NCBI GenBank assembly: GCA_005799065.1
Contig: SYHW01000061.1
Location: 1 to 42,741, forward strand
Source of the DNA: Bacteroidota bacterium
GTDB lineage: Bacteria > Bacteroidota > Bacteroidia > UBA7662
Reading direction: 5' to 3'
DNA: 42,741 bases
Both the position numbers and the translations under genes were made by a program. Positions 1 to 7,970 of this stretch are shown piece after piece (the stretch's first letter is position 1; every line of letters begins with the position of its first letter). The notes under the pieces are model-generated. The model was not told where the DNA came from and did no database searches. It saw nothing but the letters and a program-made list of their open reading frames with translations.

Positions 1-28
1 ATGCTCTATCCAATTGAGCTACGAAACC
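1..28 (-). tRNA. Partial tRNA (5' part only, possibly tRNA-Arg)
   Basis: Read on the minus strand, the first 28 bases look like the 5' end of a tRNA: an acceptor strand beginning GGTTTCG, then TA, then a D arm with the paired segments GCTC and GAGC around a loop containing TTGGA. The gene runs off the window edge before the anticodon, so the isotype cannot be read. The GGATAGAGCA-type D arm is common in tRNA-Arg of this phylum, which is only a hint. A TATCTTTG box lies about 10 nt upstream, as expected for a tRNA promoter in this group. Confidence 0.75.
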
Positions 29-38
29 AATAGAAGCG

Positions 39-46
39 CAAAGATA
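39..46 (-). promoter_or_regulatory. -7 promoter element of the tRNA gene
   Basis: On the minus strand this reads TATCTTTG, an exact match to the Bacteroidota -7 consensus TAnnTTTG, placed 10 nt before the tRNA 5' end. I could not find a clean TTG element at the expected -33 distance, so the call rests on the -7 box and its position. Confidence 0.5.
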
Positions 47-111
47 GCAAATATTGACTTTATCCGTATGAGAAAGAACCAATCAAAGCAAATTCTGGCG
101 AAATTAGCCTT

Positions 112-945
112 ATGTGTGGTCGTTATACACTGGTGAGTTCCATACGGGTTGTAGAAGAGCATTTCCAACTGCCTGAAGGCGGGGCTTTGTCGCATTTTGA
201 AGGTGTGAACGCTGGCCCCGGTTCGCTTATGCCTGTTTTGAGTAGTGGACATCCCGATCGACTCACCCTGATGAATTTTGGCTTTGAAACCCAATGGTCT
301 GGTTCTTCGCGACGCTTATTATTCAATGCACGATCAGAGGGGGATCACAATCTAGAGGATGACCCGCGCTACAACGGCGCCCTCGGTATTTTTGCTAAGC
401 CCAGTTTTCGCTCAGCGATCCGAAATCATCGCTGTTTGGTGCCTGCTGATGCTTTTATAGAAGGGCCTAAAATTGAACGGCTCAACAGACCCTACTGCAT
501 CTTCCCCACCGATCCTCCTGGAATATTTGCTATGGCTGCGGTTTGGCAAGAATTTCCGCCCGAAGCAGGAGGAAGATCCTCCCGATTGGGGTTTGCCCTG
601 ATTACCACAAGCGCACGCGGCCTTGTTGCGGAAATCGGACATCATCGCGCACCTATCGTATTGAATCCGGCCCATTACCGTGAATGGCTGAACCCCAACA
701 GCAGCATACAGCAACTTGCCGAGATGATGTACAGCAGCGATTCCCGTGAGTGGAACGCATACCCGATCGATTCGCGCGTGAAAAGCCCTGGCCAACACGC
801 TGCTGGGCTTATGAGGGCTATTGGGCCGATGTTGTATCCGCTTGAGCAAACGAAGGTCGAACAATCATGGATCGTAAACGGATTCGGTTTCAATAAATCA
901 CTACGGCCAGATGGATACGGCGTACAGAGCAGTTTGTTTGATTGA
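112..945 (+). CDS. yedK: SRAP/YedK (HMCES-like) DNA-protein crosslink protein
   Basis: This 277-residue protein belongs to the SRAP family, which caps abasic sites in single-stranded DNA by forming a covalent bond through the N-terminal cysteine. It starts MCGRYT, so Cys2 becomes the exposed nucleophile once Met is removed. The other active-site positions are visible: the FNARSE motif with Asn72, the VPADAFIEG segment with Glu117, and the HHRAP segment with His177. The middle motif differs from the usual FYEW form, and the last differs from HDRMP, but the key residues are kept. It is longer than E. coli YedK, with an extended C-terminal tail of no recognised function. It is transcribed away from the tRNA at the window edge and stands alone, so its neighbours say little about its role. 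Start chosen because Cys2 must follow the initiator Met. Confidence 0.93.
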   Translation: MCGRYTLVSSIRVVEEHFQLPEGGALSHFEGVNAGPGSLMPVLSSGHPDRLTLMNFGFETQWSGSSRRLLFNARSEGDHNLEDDPRYNGALGIFAKPSFRSAIRNHRCLVPADAFIEGPKIERLNRPYCIFPTDPPGIFAMAAVWQEFPPEAGGRSSRLGFALITTSARGLVAEIGHHRAPIVLNPAHYREWLNPNSSIQQLAEMMYSSDSREWNAYPIDSRVKSPGQHAAGLMRAIGPMLYPLEQTKVEQSWIVNGFGFNKSLRPDGYGVQSSLFD

Positions 946-949
946 ATTA

Positions 950-1759
950 TTAGGCTGCTTGTTGTGGTCCTCCGGTCCCGATTTCCTTCAATTCTTCCTC
1001 GTGTCGACCTGATCGGACAAAAGAAGGAGCAAAGCCGAATCGTTCGCGAAAACGTGAGCTGAAATAAGAAATACTCTTGAATCCTGTCATCATTGCGATT
1101 TCGGAAACATTGCCTCTTTTACTAGCCAGTAGTTCATAAGCCACCTGCATCCGATATTCTCGAATATATTGATTCGGCGTTTGTCCGGTTAGGCGTGTTA
1201 CGCGGCGGTCGAACTGACTGATGCTCATCGCCATCTCATCGGCTACATTGCTCACATACAAGTTGATTTCTCGAATGTTGTTTCCTAGGAATCGATTGAC
1301 CTTCTGCATGAAAAATTCATCCTCCATGACCATACTTGAATAGGAAGCGGGCAATAAGCTCCGCCGACGAGCGTGGGCGTATGAGGCCTCCCGATTGCGC
1401 AGTAGAGAGGCCACCAACGGGTTTAACTGTGTAAGACCGAAAGGACGTTCGAGACAAGCATCAGCGCCTGCTGCATAACAGGCTGTTTGTATTTCACGAA
1501 ATGGTTGACCAGCCAATACTAGAAGGGGAATGTGCTGAAATTTCAGGCTTCTTTTATATTCTTGCAGTGATTCTACCGATCTATGGATGTCGTCGGGAAG
1601 GGAATAAATGAACAAATCTGGCTCCGATTCTTCCATCATGCGAACCGCTGTGGAAAAACGCGAAAAATCACGGACATAATAATTTGAGCGCAGATGCTCC
1701 GCCAAAATGCCGCGAAAGGAATCGTGTGACTCTGCAATGTAAATGGATTTGAGTTTCAT
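950..1759 (-). CDS. AraC-family regulator with degenerate receiver domain
   Basis: This 269-residue protein has two parts. Residues 1-120 resemble a response-regulator receiver fold, including a GAD...ERPF segment that mirrors the usual GAD...KPF. Residues 150-250 are an AraC-type DNA-binding domain with two helix-turn-helix units, including the typical LTGQTPNQYIR and IAMMTGFKSISYFSSRF stretches. The receiver is unlikely to be phosphorylated: the position of the phosphoacceptor Asp is Ser53, the acidic pair is reduced to Glu10-Ser11, and the conserved Lys is Arg105. It therefore probably acts as a ligand- or protein-responsive pseudo-receiver regulator, or works through its abundance. Its DNA-binding half resembles that of Bacteroidota hybrid two-component regulators. 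No target is evident, though inverted repeats directly upstream could include its own operator. It ends 5 bp from the convergent yedK-like gene. Confidence 0.85.
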   Translation of the reverse strand: MKLKSIYIAESHDSFRGILAEHLRSNYYVRDFSRFSTAVRMMEESEPDLFIYSLPDDIHRSVESLQEYKRSLKFQHIPLLVLAGQPFREIQTACYAAGADACLERPFGLTQLNPLVASLLRNREASYAHARRRSLLPASYSSMVMEDEFFMQKVNRFLGNNIREINLYVSNVADEMAMSISQFDRRVTRLTGQTPNQYIREYRMQVAYELLASKRGNVSEIAMMTGFKSISYFSSRFRERFGFAPSFVRSGRHEEELKEIGTGGPQQAA

Positions 1760-1821
1760 GGGGTATGGGATTTAAGTGAAAGGAACAGCCAATTTCACAC
1801 CTTCGATCTTTCACACAAAAT

Positions 1822-1835
1822 GTTGTGAACACAAC
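1822..1835. promoter_or_regulatory. Palindromic candidate operator upstream of the AraC-type gene
   Basis: The sequence GTTGTG-AA-CACAAC is a perfect inverted repeat with a 2-nt centre, about 63 bp upstream of the start of the AraC-type gene. An imperfect TTCACA...TGTGAA repeat overlaps it. The position suits an operator. No binding protein can be named from sequence alone. Confidence 0.4.
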
Positions 1836-1845
1836 TTATCCCAAT

Positions 1846-1854
1846 TTATCCACA
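1846..1854 (+). promoter_or_regulatory. Consensus DnaA box
   Basis: TTATCCACA matches the DnaA-box consensus exactly, with a weaker relative, TTATCCCAA, at 1836-1844. Two sites are too few for an origin. They could give DnaA-linked control of the neighbouring regulator, or be coincidence. Confidence 0.3.
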
Positions 1855-1856
1855 TG

Positions 1857-1876
1857 ACTTTACACATCTGTAAAGT
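1857..1876. repeat. Perfect 8-bp inverted repeat with 4-nt loop
   Basis: ACTTTACA and TGTAAAGT form perfect 8-bp arms around CATC. The repeat lies in the 216-bp spacer between hutI and the AraC-type gene. It has no T-run after it on either strand, so it is more likely an operator than an intrinsic terminator. Confidence 0.5.
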
Positions 1877-1901
1877 TCTCTTAGATAAAAGCATGACTTT
1901 C

Positions 1902-1965
1902 GTCGAGTAATGCGGACGGTCGCATGACGCGACTCGACAAAAACCCGACAGATTCAGTTTTTTGT
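1902..1965. repeat. Nested inverted repeats downstream of hutI
   Basis: GTCGAGT (1902-1908) pairs with ACTCGAC (1932-1938), and between them ATGCG (1910-1914) pairs with CGCAT (1921-1925). A further pair, ACAAAAA (1937-1943) and TTTTTGT (1959-1965), overlaps the end and begins 11 nt past the hutI stop. Together they could fold as a transcript-end structure for hutI. No clean terminator U-tract follows on the minus strand. Confidence 0.45.
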
Positions 1966-1975
1966 ATCGTTTCTC

Positions 1976-3241
1976 TTAAATGAAACGCCCCTTAAGCATG
2001 ACGCGCAAAGGGGGAATATGACCAAAATGGTAGGCTAAAGTCGACCAGTCTTTTAGACCGGATATGAACAATAAACTGGCTTCTTTCCCTCTTCCAATCG
2101 AGCCCGCACGATCAGAAAGTTGGAGTGAACCCGCAGCGTGTATGGTCATGGCATTCAAGGCCTCCTCCGGCATCAATCCCAACTTTAGGCAAGATAGGCT
2201 TAGTGTCAAGAACGGGTTAAATCCAGGTGCCGATCCGGGGTTGTAATCACTCCCCACCACCACGCGCAACCCGGCATCTGCCAATTTTCGACCAGAGGCA
2301 TAGGGAATTCCTAAGAAAAAAGAACAACCTGGCAGAAGAATGGGGTATGTTTCCCCATTTTTTAAGGCCTCCAAATCAGCGTCATCCAATTCCTCCAAAT
2401 GATCGACACTGAGCGCACCACCTTCAACAGCCCTCTTTACCGCGCCCATTACAGAAAATTGATTCACATGAGCCCGTACAGGCAAACCCAATTGATGGGC
2501 ACATTCCAACAAGGCATCTAAATGTTCAAGCCCAAAATAACCGCGCTCGCAAAAAATATCAACAAAATCAATGAGCCCTTCTTCCGCCCAAACGGGAATC
2601 CACTCCTGAGTGACTTTTCTTACATAGGAGTTTGCGTCTTCGCAATATTCAGGAGGAATGGCATGCAGTGCAAGACAAGTCGAATGGATATTCATATCGG
2701 GGTACTCATGCGCGAGCGTTCGCGTTGTTCGCAGCATCTTGCTTTCTGAATCAAAATCTAGACCGTAGCCGCTTTTGATTTCTAGACTCCCCACGCCCAT
2801 GGAGCGAATAGACTCCAGCCGAATTCGGCTCTCATCCAACAAGGCCGAAAATTCGGCTTTCCTCAGGCTACGTACAGAGTGCATGATTCCACCGCCAGCC
2901 GCTGCTATTTCTTGGTAACTTGCTCCTTGAAGTCGGGCTTTCCATTCTTGTTCACGCGTTCCGCTGTGCACCAAATGAGTGTGCGGGTCAACAAATGCGG
3001 GCATGACCCAGGCGCCGTTGGCGTCCCAGACTTCTGTATGGGGTGGAAGGCTGGGCTCATCGGACATCGGCCCCCATTTGATGATGTGTTTTCCTTCCAC
3101 AAGAAGCCAGGCATCTTCTGTTGACGACCAAATCGATCCTTGATTTCCACCGTGTGTAAAGAAATTTCCACCGGGTGTACATGCCTCTCCTTCCGATAAA
3201 CCTCCTATTTGGCCAATGTTCCTGATTTGAATGCGATTCAT
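1976..3241 (-). CDS. hutI: Imidazolonepropionase (histidine degradation)
   Basis: This is a metal-dependent amidohydrolase that opens the imidazolone ring of imidazolonepropionate to give formiminoglutamate, the third step of histidine breakdown in the cytoplasm. The PAFVDPHTHLVHSGTRE segment gives the first metal ligands, His87 and His89. The QGASYQEIAAAGGGI stretch, the later HVNQF and VDHLEEL segments, and SDYNPGSAPG with the metal-binding Asp are all typical of HutI. The length of 421 residues is normal for the family. It lies 51 bp downstream of the isocitrate dehydrogenase gene on the same strand, and the two are probably cotranscribed. The other histidine genes (hutH, hutU, hutG) are absent from this window, so the pathway must be completed elsewhere if it is functional. 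Confidence 0.95.
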   Translation of the reverse strand: MNRIQIRNIGQIGGLSEGEACTPGGNFFTHGGNQGSIWSSTEDAWLLVEGKHIIKWGPMSDEPSLPPHTEVWDANGAWVMPAFVDPHTHLVHSGTREQEWKARLQGASYQEIAAAGGGIMHSVRSLRKAEFSALLDESRIRLESIRSMGVGSLEIKSGYGLDFDSESKMLRTTRTLAHEYPDMNIHSTCLALHAIPPEYCEDANSYVRKVTQEWIPVWAEEGLIDFVDIFCERGYFGLEHLDALLECAHQLGLPVRAHVNQFSVMGAVKRAVEGGALSVDHLEELDDADLEALKNGETYPILLPGCSFFLGIPYASGRKLADAGLRVVVGSDYNPGSAPGFNPFLTLSLSCLKLGLMPEEALNAMTIHAAGSLQLSDRAGSIGRGKEASLLFISGLKDWSTLAYHFGHIPPLRVMLKGRFI

Positions 3242-3292
3242 CTAATTACCCTTTGAAAGAATCAGACCGCAAAGCAAACGCGACCTCATCGC

Positions 3293-4756
3293 TTATTGAC
3301 CTTGAGCGAGGGAATACCCCACGTGCCCATCAAACAAATATAGATTTTCGCTTTTGATGCAGTCGAGTCCGGCACCATACAAAGCTTCCATTTGGGCCAG
3401 CACCTTCCCAAACTCGATAGTAGATCCCTTTTCAATGGCTTCGAACCGACAACGCCAATGATCCGTACAAAAGGTATCGGCAAACCCATCGGGATAAACC
3501 TTCACTCCGCGGTTGGAAACCACCACCAATTTTAAACCCTGAATGGTTAATGAATCCAAGAGGGCGCCTAATTCATTGGGTTTAATGTTGGGGTAATCTA
3601 AAAAAATATCGACTCCTGTCAGTGTTTTGGTTTCGGATGCCATCCTAAGGTTCCAGCTCGATGGTTGTATCGGTTTAATTTGCTGGGTGTAGGTTACCGC
3701 CTCTCTTTGGGCCGGTATTGTACCCAGTCGCTCAATCACTGCATCTGCGAATCCCTGTGTTCCAACCCGAACGCGGCTCATTCCTGATTTATATATGTCG
3801 CCCGTGTGGATGCCATCTTCTAGTGTTTTTAACCATGCATTGTGCAGGGCGACAGCGGGTTCGGGCAGGTTCATGTGCACCAGCATCATGATCGCGGAGA
3901 GGAGTAAACCTGAAGGATTGGCAAGGTCTTTACCCGCTAAATCTGGAGCAGAGCCGTGAATCGCTTCAAACATGGCACATTTATCGCCCACATTGGCACT
4001 TCCTCCGATTCCCACAGACCCACTCAATTGGGCGGCCACATCCGAAATGATGTCGCCGTATAAATTCTGGGTTACGATGACATCAAAGATTTCTGGGCTA
4101 TCGGCAAGGCGGGCCGTGCCGATGTCAATGATCATGCTGTTCGATTCAATCTCAGGAAATTCAGCCGCCACACGATCGAATACCCGATGAAAGAGTCCGT
4201 CGGTCACCTTCATGATGTTGTCTTTAATCAAACAGGTCACCTTTTTGCGTCCGTTGTTTCGGGCATATTCAAAGGCATATCGAACAATCTTCTCAGAACC
4301 TGGTTCGGACACCAATTTCAGTGTCTGATAAACTTGTCGGGTCTGTCGGTATTCGATACCGGCATAAAGATCCTCTTCGTTCTCCCTGATAATGACTACA
4401 TCCATTTGGGGAAATCGGGTGAATACAAAAGGAGAATAGGAAATGCACGGACGAATATTGGCAAACAAACCCAAGGTTTTCCGGGCGGTAACATTCAGCG
4501 ATTTGTAGCCCCCGCCAAATGGCGTGGTGATGGGACCCTTTAAGAAAACTCTCGTTCGAAAAAGCGATTCCCATGCTTCCGATCCAATTCCTGAAGTATT
4601 GCCGGATAAATATAATTTTTCACCAATCTCTATAGTTTCGATAGCTAAAGGTGCACCTGACGCTTCGAGCATCCGAAGGGTAGCACGCATAATTTCGGGG
4701 CCAATGCCATCGCCGTGGGCCACGGTAATCGGAATAAGATGTTGGTGGTTTTTCAT
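3293..4756 (-). CDS. icd: NADP-type isocitrate dehydrogenase (Thermus-like, with C-terminal domain)
   Basis: This enzyme oxidatively decarboxylates isocitrate to 2-oxoglutarate in the citric acid cycle. The N-terminal part shows the decarboxylating-dehydrogenase signature: ITVAHGDGIGPE at residues 10-21, KSLNVT at 85-90 for substrate binding, IIRENEEDLYAGIE at 122-135, and a later GDIISDVAA metal-binding segment. About 140 extra C-terminal residues, including VVVSNRGVKVYP and HWRCRF, match the extension I recall in the Thermus thermophilus enzyme. That supports this subtype over isopropylmalate dehydrogenase. I chose the ATG at 4756: the frame stays open to 4870, but those extra residues have no counterpart in the family and fill the spacer shared with the divergent htrA gene. 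NADP preference is inferred from the subtype. hutI follows 51 bp downstream. Confidence 0.9.
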   Translation of the reverse strand: MKNHQHLIPITVAHGDGIGPEIMRATLRMLEASGAPLAIETIEIGEKLYLSGNTSGIGSEAWESLFRTRVFLKGPITTPFGGGYKSLNVTARKTLGLFANIRPCISYSPFVFTRFPQMDVVIIRENEEDLYAGIEYRQTRQVYQTLKLVSEPGSEKIVRYAFEYARNNGRKKVTCLIKDNIMKVTDGLFHRVFDRVAAEFPEIESNSMIIDIGTARLADSPEIFDVIVTQNLYGDIISDVAAQLSGSVGIGGSANVGDKCAMFEAIHGSAPDLAGKDLANPSGLLLSAIMMLVHMNLPEPAVALHNAWLKTLEDGIHTGDIYKSGMSRVRVGTQGFADAVIERLGTIPAQREAVTYTQQIKPIQPSSWNLRMASETKTLTGVDIFLDYPNIKPNELGALLDSLTIQGLKLVVVSNRGVKVYPDGFADTFCTDHWRCRFEAIEKGSTIEFGKVLAQMEALYGAGLDCIKSENLYLFDGHVGYSLAQGQ

Positions 4757-4822
4757 GTCCGCAAAAATAAACCATGCTGGGCGTGGGCGAGACAATCGAC
4801 AGGAAATTTCATGAGTGGCGAA

Positions 4823-4830
4823 CAAAATTA
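4823..4830 (-). promoter_or_regulatory. Candidate -7 element for icd
   Basis: The minus strand reads TAATTTTG, an exact fit to TAnnTTTG, about 67 nt before the icd start in the 114-bp divergent spacer. No good TTG partner is present at the usual distance, so this is tentative. Confidence 0.3.
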
Positions 4831-4870
4831 AAGCTTTATCCGTTTTGGGGCTGAGTGAAATCCAATCCAA

Positions 4871-6367
4871 ATGAAAAAGACGTTTTTAATCGGTGCAATC
4901 CTGGCATTTATGTTACTCGCTTCTGTAGCCGGCTATATTGGTGGATCTTTAGCCCAGAGGAGGTGGCAACTGAACTGGTTGAAGTTGGGCATTAATGAGC
5001 CCACTGATGGTGGCGCTGCTCCGTGGTTCGCTGCTTCTGAACAAATTGGTTCATCATCCAGGCGCTTCAACAGTATTTTAACCGGAGCATCGGGTACACC
5101 TCCAGATTTTGTTTTGGCTTCTGAACAAAGTACTTCTGCGGTTGTGTACCTTAAAACAACGGGTACGGCGGCGCAGCGTTCGTTCAATGACTGGTTTTTT
5201 GGGGATTTTTTTAACCAGCGGCAAGAAGCGGTGGTGAATTCTGGTTCGGGGGTTATTGTATCAGCCGATGGATACATCGTCACCAACAACCATGTGGTTG
5301 AAAAGGCATCTCAGGTAGAGGTCGTACTCACCAACAAGGATTCATATACAGCTAAGATTGTTGGAACAGACCCCTCAACGGATTTGGCCCTTTTGAAAAT
5401 TGATGGCGAGCGATTGCCTGTCATTTCGTTCTCCAACAGCAATCGGTTGAGCGTCGGAGAATGGGTATTGGCTGTAGGAAATCCTTTTAACCTTACTTCT
5501 ACTGTTACGGCGGGCATCGTGAGTGCCAAAGGCAGAAACTTAAATCTGGTGAATAATTTATTTCCGATAGAGAGTTTTATTCAAACCGATGCCGCCATCA
5601 ACCCAGGAAATTCGGGGGGCGCATTGGTGAATACGCAAGGCGAATTGGTGGGGATCAACACGGCTATTATTTCGCGTACCGGAGCCTATAACGGCTATGG
5701 CTTCGCCATTCCCTCTAATATTGTTCAGAAGGTAATCCGCGATTTGCGCGAGTTTGGATCTGTTCAGCGGGCATTTTTTGGAGCGGATGTTATAGAAATC
5801 GATGCGCGTGTACGAAAGCAAGCGGGTCTCACATCAAATGCAGGAGTTATGGTGGGCAGTATGTCGAGTTATGGACCCGCCAAGGATGCAGGGATCAAGG
5901 AGGGCGATGTGATCATAGCATTTGATGGCCAAACCATTGATGGCAAGTCAACTTTCGATGAACTGCTGAGCTATCATAGGCCTGGCGATGAAGTCTCTCT
6001 CGTTTATGAGCGATCGAGTAAACGACAAACGGTACACATTAAACTAACCAACACAGAAGGTGGTCTGGGTGCGGTTCAATCTGAAAAGTATTTCTCTGCT
6101 GATCTAGGCGCGCATTTTGAAACAGTCAGCAAATTAGAAAAAGACCGTTTGGGTATATCAGGAGGCGTTAAAATCAGTCAAGCCGGTCAAGGTAGTTTAA
6201 GGAGGATGGGCCTGAGAGATGGCCTGATCATCGTGCAAATAAACCGAACGCCTGTTACAGAAATTGATCAGTGTATTGATCTACTCAAACACAGCCGGGG
6301 TCAGGTAACGGTAGAAGGAGTAGACCAAGGTGGTCGAAGATCCTATTTCACCTATTTTAGTTACTAA
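4871..6367 (+). CDS. degP: HtrA/Deg-family periplasmic serine protease with PDZ domains
   Basis: This 498-residue protein degrades misfolded envelope proteins. An N-terminal hydrophobic segment (residues 4-28) acts as a signal or anchor. The trypsin-like domain has the full triad: His141 in TNNHVV, Asp171 in STDLALLKI, and Ser248 in NPGNSGGAL. A PDZ domain follows at about 285-390, with PAKDAGIKEGDVIIAFDG. A second, weaker PDZ-like domain lies at about 410-498, around GLRDGLIIVQINRTPV. It is divergent from icd. Its end converges on floA, 77 bp away, which also belongs to a membrane quality-control set. The gene name marks the family only; DegP, DegQ and DegS types cannot be told apart here, though two PDZ-like regions favour DegP/DegQ. 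Confidence 0.93.
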   Translation: MKKTFLIGAILAFMLLASVAGYIGGSLAQRRWQLNWLKLGINEPTDGGAAPWFAASEQIGSSSRRFNSILTGASGTPPDFVLASEQSTSAVVYLKTTGTAAQRSFNDWFFGDFFNQRQEAVVNSGSGVIVSADGYIVTNNHVVEKASQVEVVLTNKDSYTAKIVGTDPSTDLALLKIDGERLPVISFSNSNRLSVGEWVLAVGNPFNLTSTVTAGIVSAKGRNLNLVNNLFPIESFIQTDAAINPGNSGGALVNTQGELVGINTAIISRTGAYNGYGFAIPSNIVQKVIRDLREFGSVQRAFFGADVIEIDARVRKQAGLTSNAGVMVGSMSSYGPAKDAGIKEGDVIIAFDGQTIDGKSTFDELLSYHRPGDEVSLVYERSSKRQTVHIKLTNTEGGLGAVQSEKYFSADLGAHFETVSKLEKDRLGISGGVKISQAGQGSLRRMGLRDGLIIVQINRTPVTEIDQCIDLLKHSRGQVTVEGVDQGGRRSYFTYFSY

Positions 6368-6386
6368 AGATCTTATTTCTTAACGC

Positions 6387-6410
6387 ATCTTCCTGGATTC
6401 TAAGATTTTT
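6387..6410 (+). terminator. Weak candidate terminator after htrA
   Basis: ATCTT and AAGAT can pair in the transcript as a 5-bp stem, followed directly by a T-run (6406-6410). The stem is short and AT-rich, so termination here is only a possibility. Confidence 0.3.
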
Positions 6411-6444
6411 GTTTCTAAACTCCAATTCTGAGCTGTTGAGGAGC

Positions 6445-7422
6445 TCATTTCTTCGTACCACCTCCCGGCCGGGCAATAGACTCGCGCATGTCTGTGTCTG
6501 ATTTTAGGTTCTGCATTCTATAGTAGTCCATCACCCCGAGTTGACCATTTCTAAATGCATCGGCCATAGCAATCGGTATCTGGGCTTCGGCTTCGATTAC
6601 CTTGGCACGGGCCTCCTGAGCAAGCGCCACATGTTCTTGTTCAAGAGCAACAGCCATGGCTCGGCGTTCTTCCGCGCGTGCCTGTGCGATTTTCTTGTCT
6701 GCTTCCGCTTGGTCTGTTTGTAGTACAGCCCCAATATTCTTCCCGACATCTACATCGGCAATATCAATGGATAAGATTTCAAACGCTGTTCCTGCATCAA
6801 GACCTTTGCTCAGAACAACTTTAGATATTTTATCTGGATTCTCCAATACCTCTTTGTGGTTAACTGCAGACCCGATCGAAGATACTACACCCTCTCCTAC
6901 CCTGGCCAAAATGGTCTCCTCGCCTGCTCCACCAACGAGTTGTTTGATGTTCGCACGAACAGTTACCCTTGCCTTGGCAATGAGCTGAATGCCATCTTTG
7001 GCCACAGCTGCCACCGGTGGGGTATCAATGACACGGGGATTAACCGACATCTGGACCGCCTCAAAAACATCTCTACCCGCAAGGTCGATGGCTGTAGCGG
7101 CTTTGAAATCGAGCGCAATATTGGCCTTTTCGGCAGAAATCAATGCCCGTATCACGTTGTTCACGTGCCCTCCCGCGAGGTAATGTGTTTCAATCTCATT
7201 GGCATTCGTTCGTAAACCTGCCTTGGTGGATGTAATAAGCGCATTCACGACCACTCCGGGTGGCACTTTCCGTATCCGCATCAGAACAAGATCCAATATG
7301 CTGATTTTGACCCCTGAAAAAACTGCGGTGATCCACAGGTTTATGGGGACAAAGTACAAAAACATAAATATGAGCAGCAAAATGCCGCCTAAACCAAGGA
7401 AAAGTGCGCCAACGTCAGACAT
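6445..7422 (-). CDS. floA: Flotillin-like protein FloA
   Basis: This 325-residue membrane protein is a bacterial flotillin of the former UPF0365/YqfA family, which marks ordered membrane domains and scaffolds membrane complexes. The N-terminus holds a hydrophobic hairpin (about residues 5-38). It is followed by the [18 protein letters not shown] segment, the SPFH-like region, and a coiled-coil stretch rich in Ala and Glu (about 230-290) ending in the [13 protein letters not shown] motif found in these proteins. The length is close to the usual 330. Its ATG lies inside the end of nfeD (8-bp overlap), which fits the conserved NfeD-FloA pairing. It is the last gene of the long minus-strand run. 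Confidence 0.95.
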   Translation of the reverse strand: MSDVGALFLGLGGILLLIFMFLYFVPINLWITAVFSGVKISILDLVLMRIRKVPPGVVVNALITSTKAGLRTNANEIETHYLAGGHVNNVIRALISAEKANIALDFKAATAIDLAGRDVFEAVQMSVNPRVIDTPPVAAVAKDGIQLIAKARVTVRANIKQLVGGAGEETILARVGEGVVSSIGSAVNHKEVLENPDKISKVVLSKGLDAGTAFEILSIDIADVDVGKNIGAVLQTDQAEADKKIAQARAEERRAMAVALEQEHVALAQEARAKVIEAEAQIPIAMADAFRNGQLGVMDYYRMQNLKSDTDMRESIARPGGGTKK

Positions 7423-7915
7423 GGGAGGGGTGGTTTGTGGGTTTTAATTGAACAAATATTTTGTGGAAATCAATATGGGTTACGATCAAGTCTTCGCCAG
7501 GTTCTGCCCAACCATCGCTGAGCTCTACTTCACGAATTTCTCCATTAAAATCTGCCAAACCCATGGGGCGGAGTCGACTAACAGCGCGCGCCGACATTCC
7601 GATCATGATCGGTTTTCTTGTATCGGTTTGACCGGGCTCGGGCGAATGAGCGTCTTCTAAGGTGCTTTTAAGCGCAAATGTCCCCCAAAAACCTGATCGA
7701 AAGGCACGAATGAGTAAATAACTGCTGATTGTGAGTGAAGCCAAAAGGACATAATGTCCCGTTGTTTGTCCGTATTCTGAATAAGCCATCCAAACACCAA
7801 TAACCATAAGCAAAACACCGGCTATTCCCACGAAAGTGACGCCGGGTACCAGAAAAACCTCGGCCATCAAAAGCAGTAGACCGACGAGCAACAACAATAC
7901 GATACCCGTTAACAT
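7415..7915 (-). CDS. NfeD-family membrane protein, short form
   Basis: This 166-residue protein has closely spaced hydrophobic segments covering roughly residues 3-75, then a C-terminal part (about 110-160) that looks like the OB-fold domain of NfeD proteins, including GLADFNGEI and [10 protein letters not shown]. It lacks the ClpP-like protease domain of long NfeD proteins, so it is the short NfeD1b type known to partner with flotillins. The frame is open to 8011, but I chose the ATG at 7915. It places the first hydrophobic helix ([15 protein letters not shown]) at the N-terminus and avoids overlap with the upstream peptidase gene. floA overlaps its 3' end. Confidence 0.85.
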   Translation of the reverse strand: MLTGIVLLLLVGLLLLMAEVFLVPGVTFVGIAGVLLMVIGVWMAYSEYGQTTGHYVLLASLTISSYLLIRAFRSGFWGTFALKSTLEDAHSPEPGQTDTRKPIMIGMSARAVSRLRPMGLADFNGEIREVELSDGWAEPGEDLIVTHIDFHKIFVQLKPTNHPSHV

Positions 7916-7970
7916 GCCCAAAAAGTTATGTTTTTCAAATACACCCCTAAATATACACAAAATAGATCGA

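Noticed and set aside
412-864. 150-residue open frame opposite the YedK-type gene
   Set aside because: It overlaps a well-supported gene and its sequence has no recognisable domain.
1836-1854. Possible replication origin from DnaA boxes
   Set aside because: There is only one exact box and one weak one, with no AT-rich unwinding region and no origin-linked genes.
4757-4870. N-terminal extension of isocitrate dehydrogenase
   Set aside because: The frame stays open to 4870, but these 38 residues have no counterpart in the family and fill the promoter spacer shared with the divergent htrA gene.
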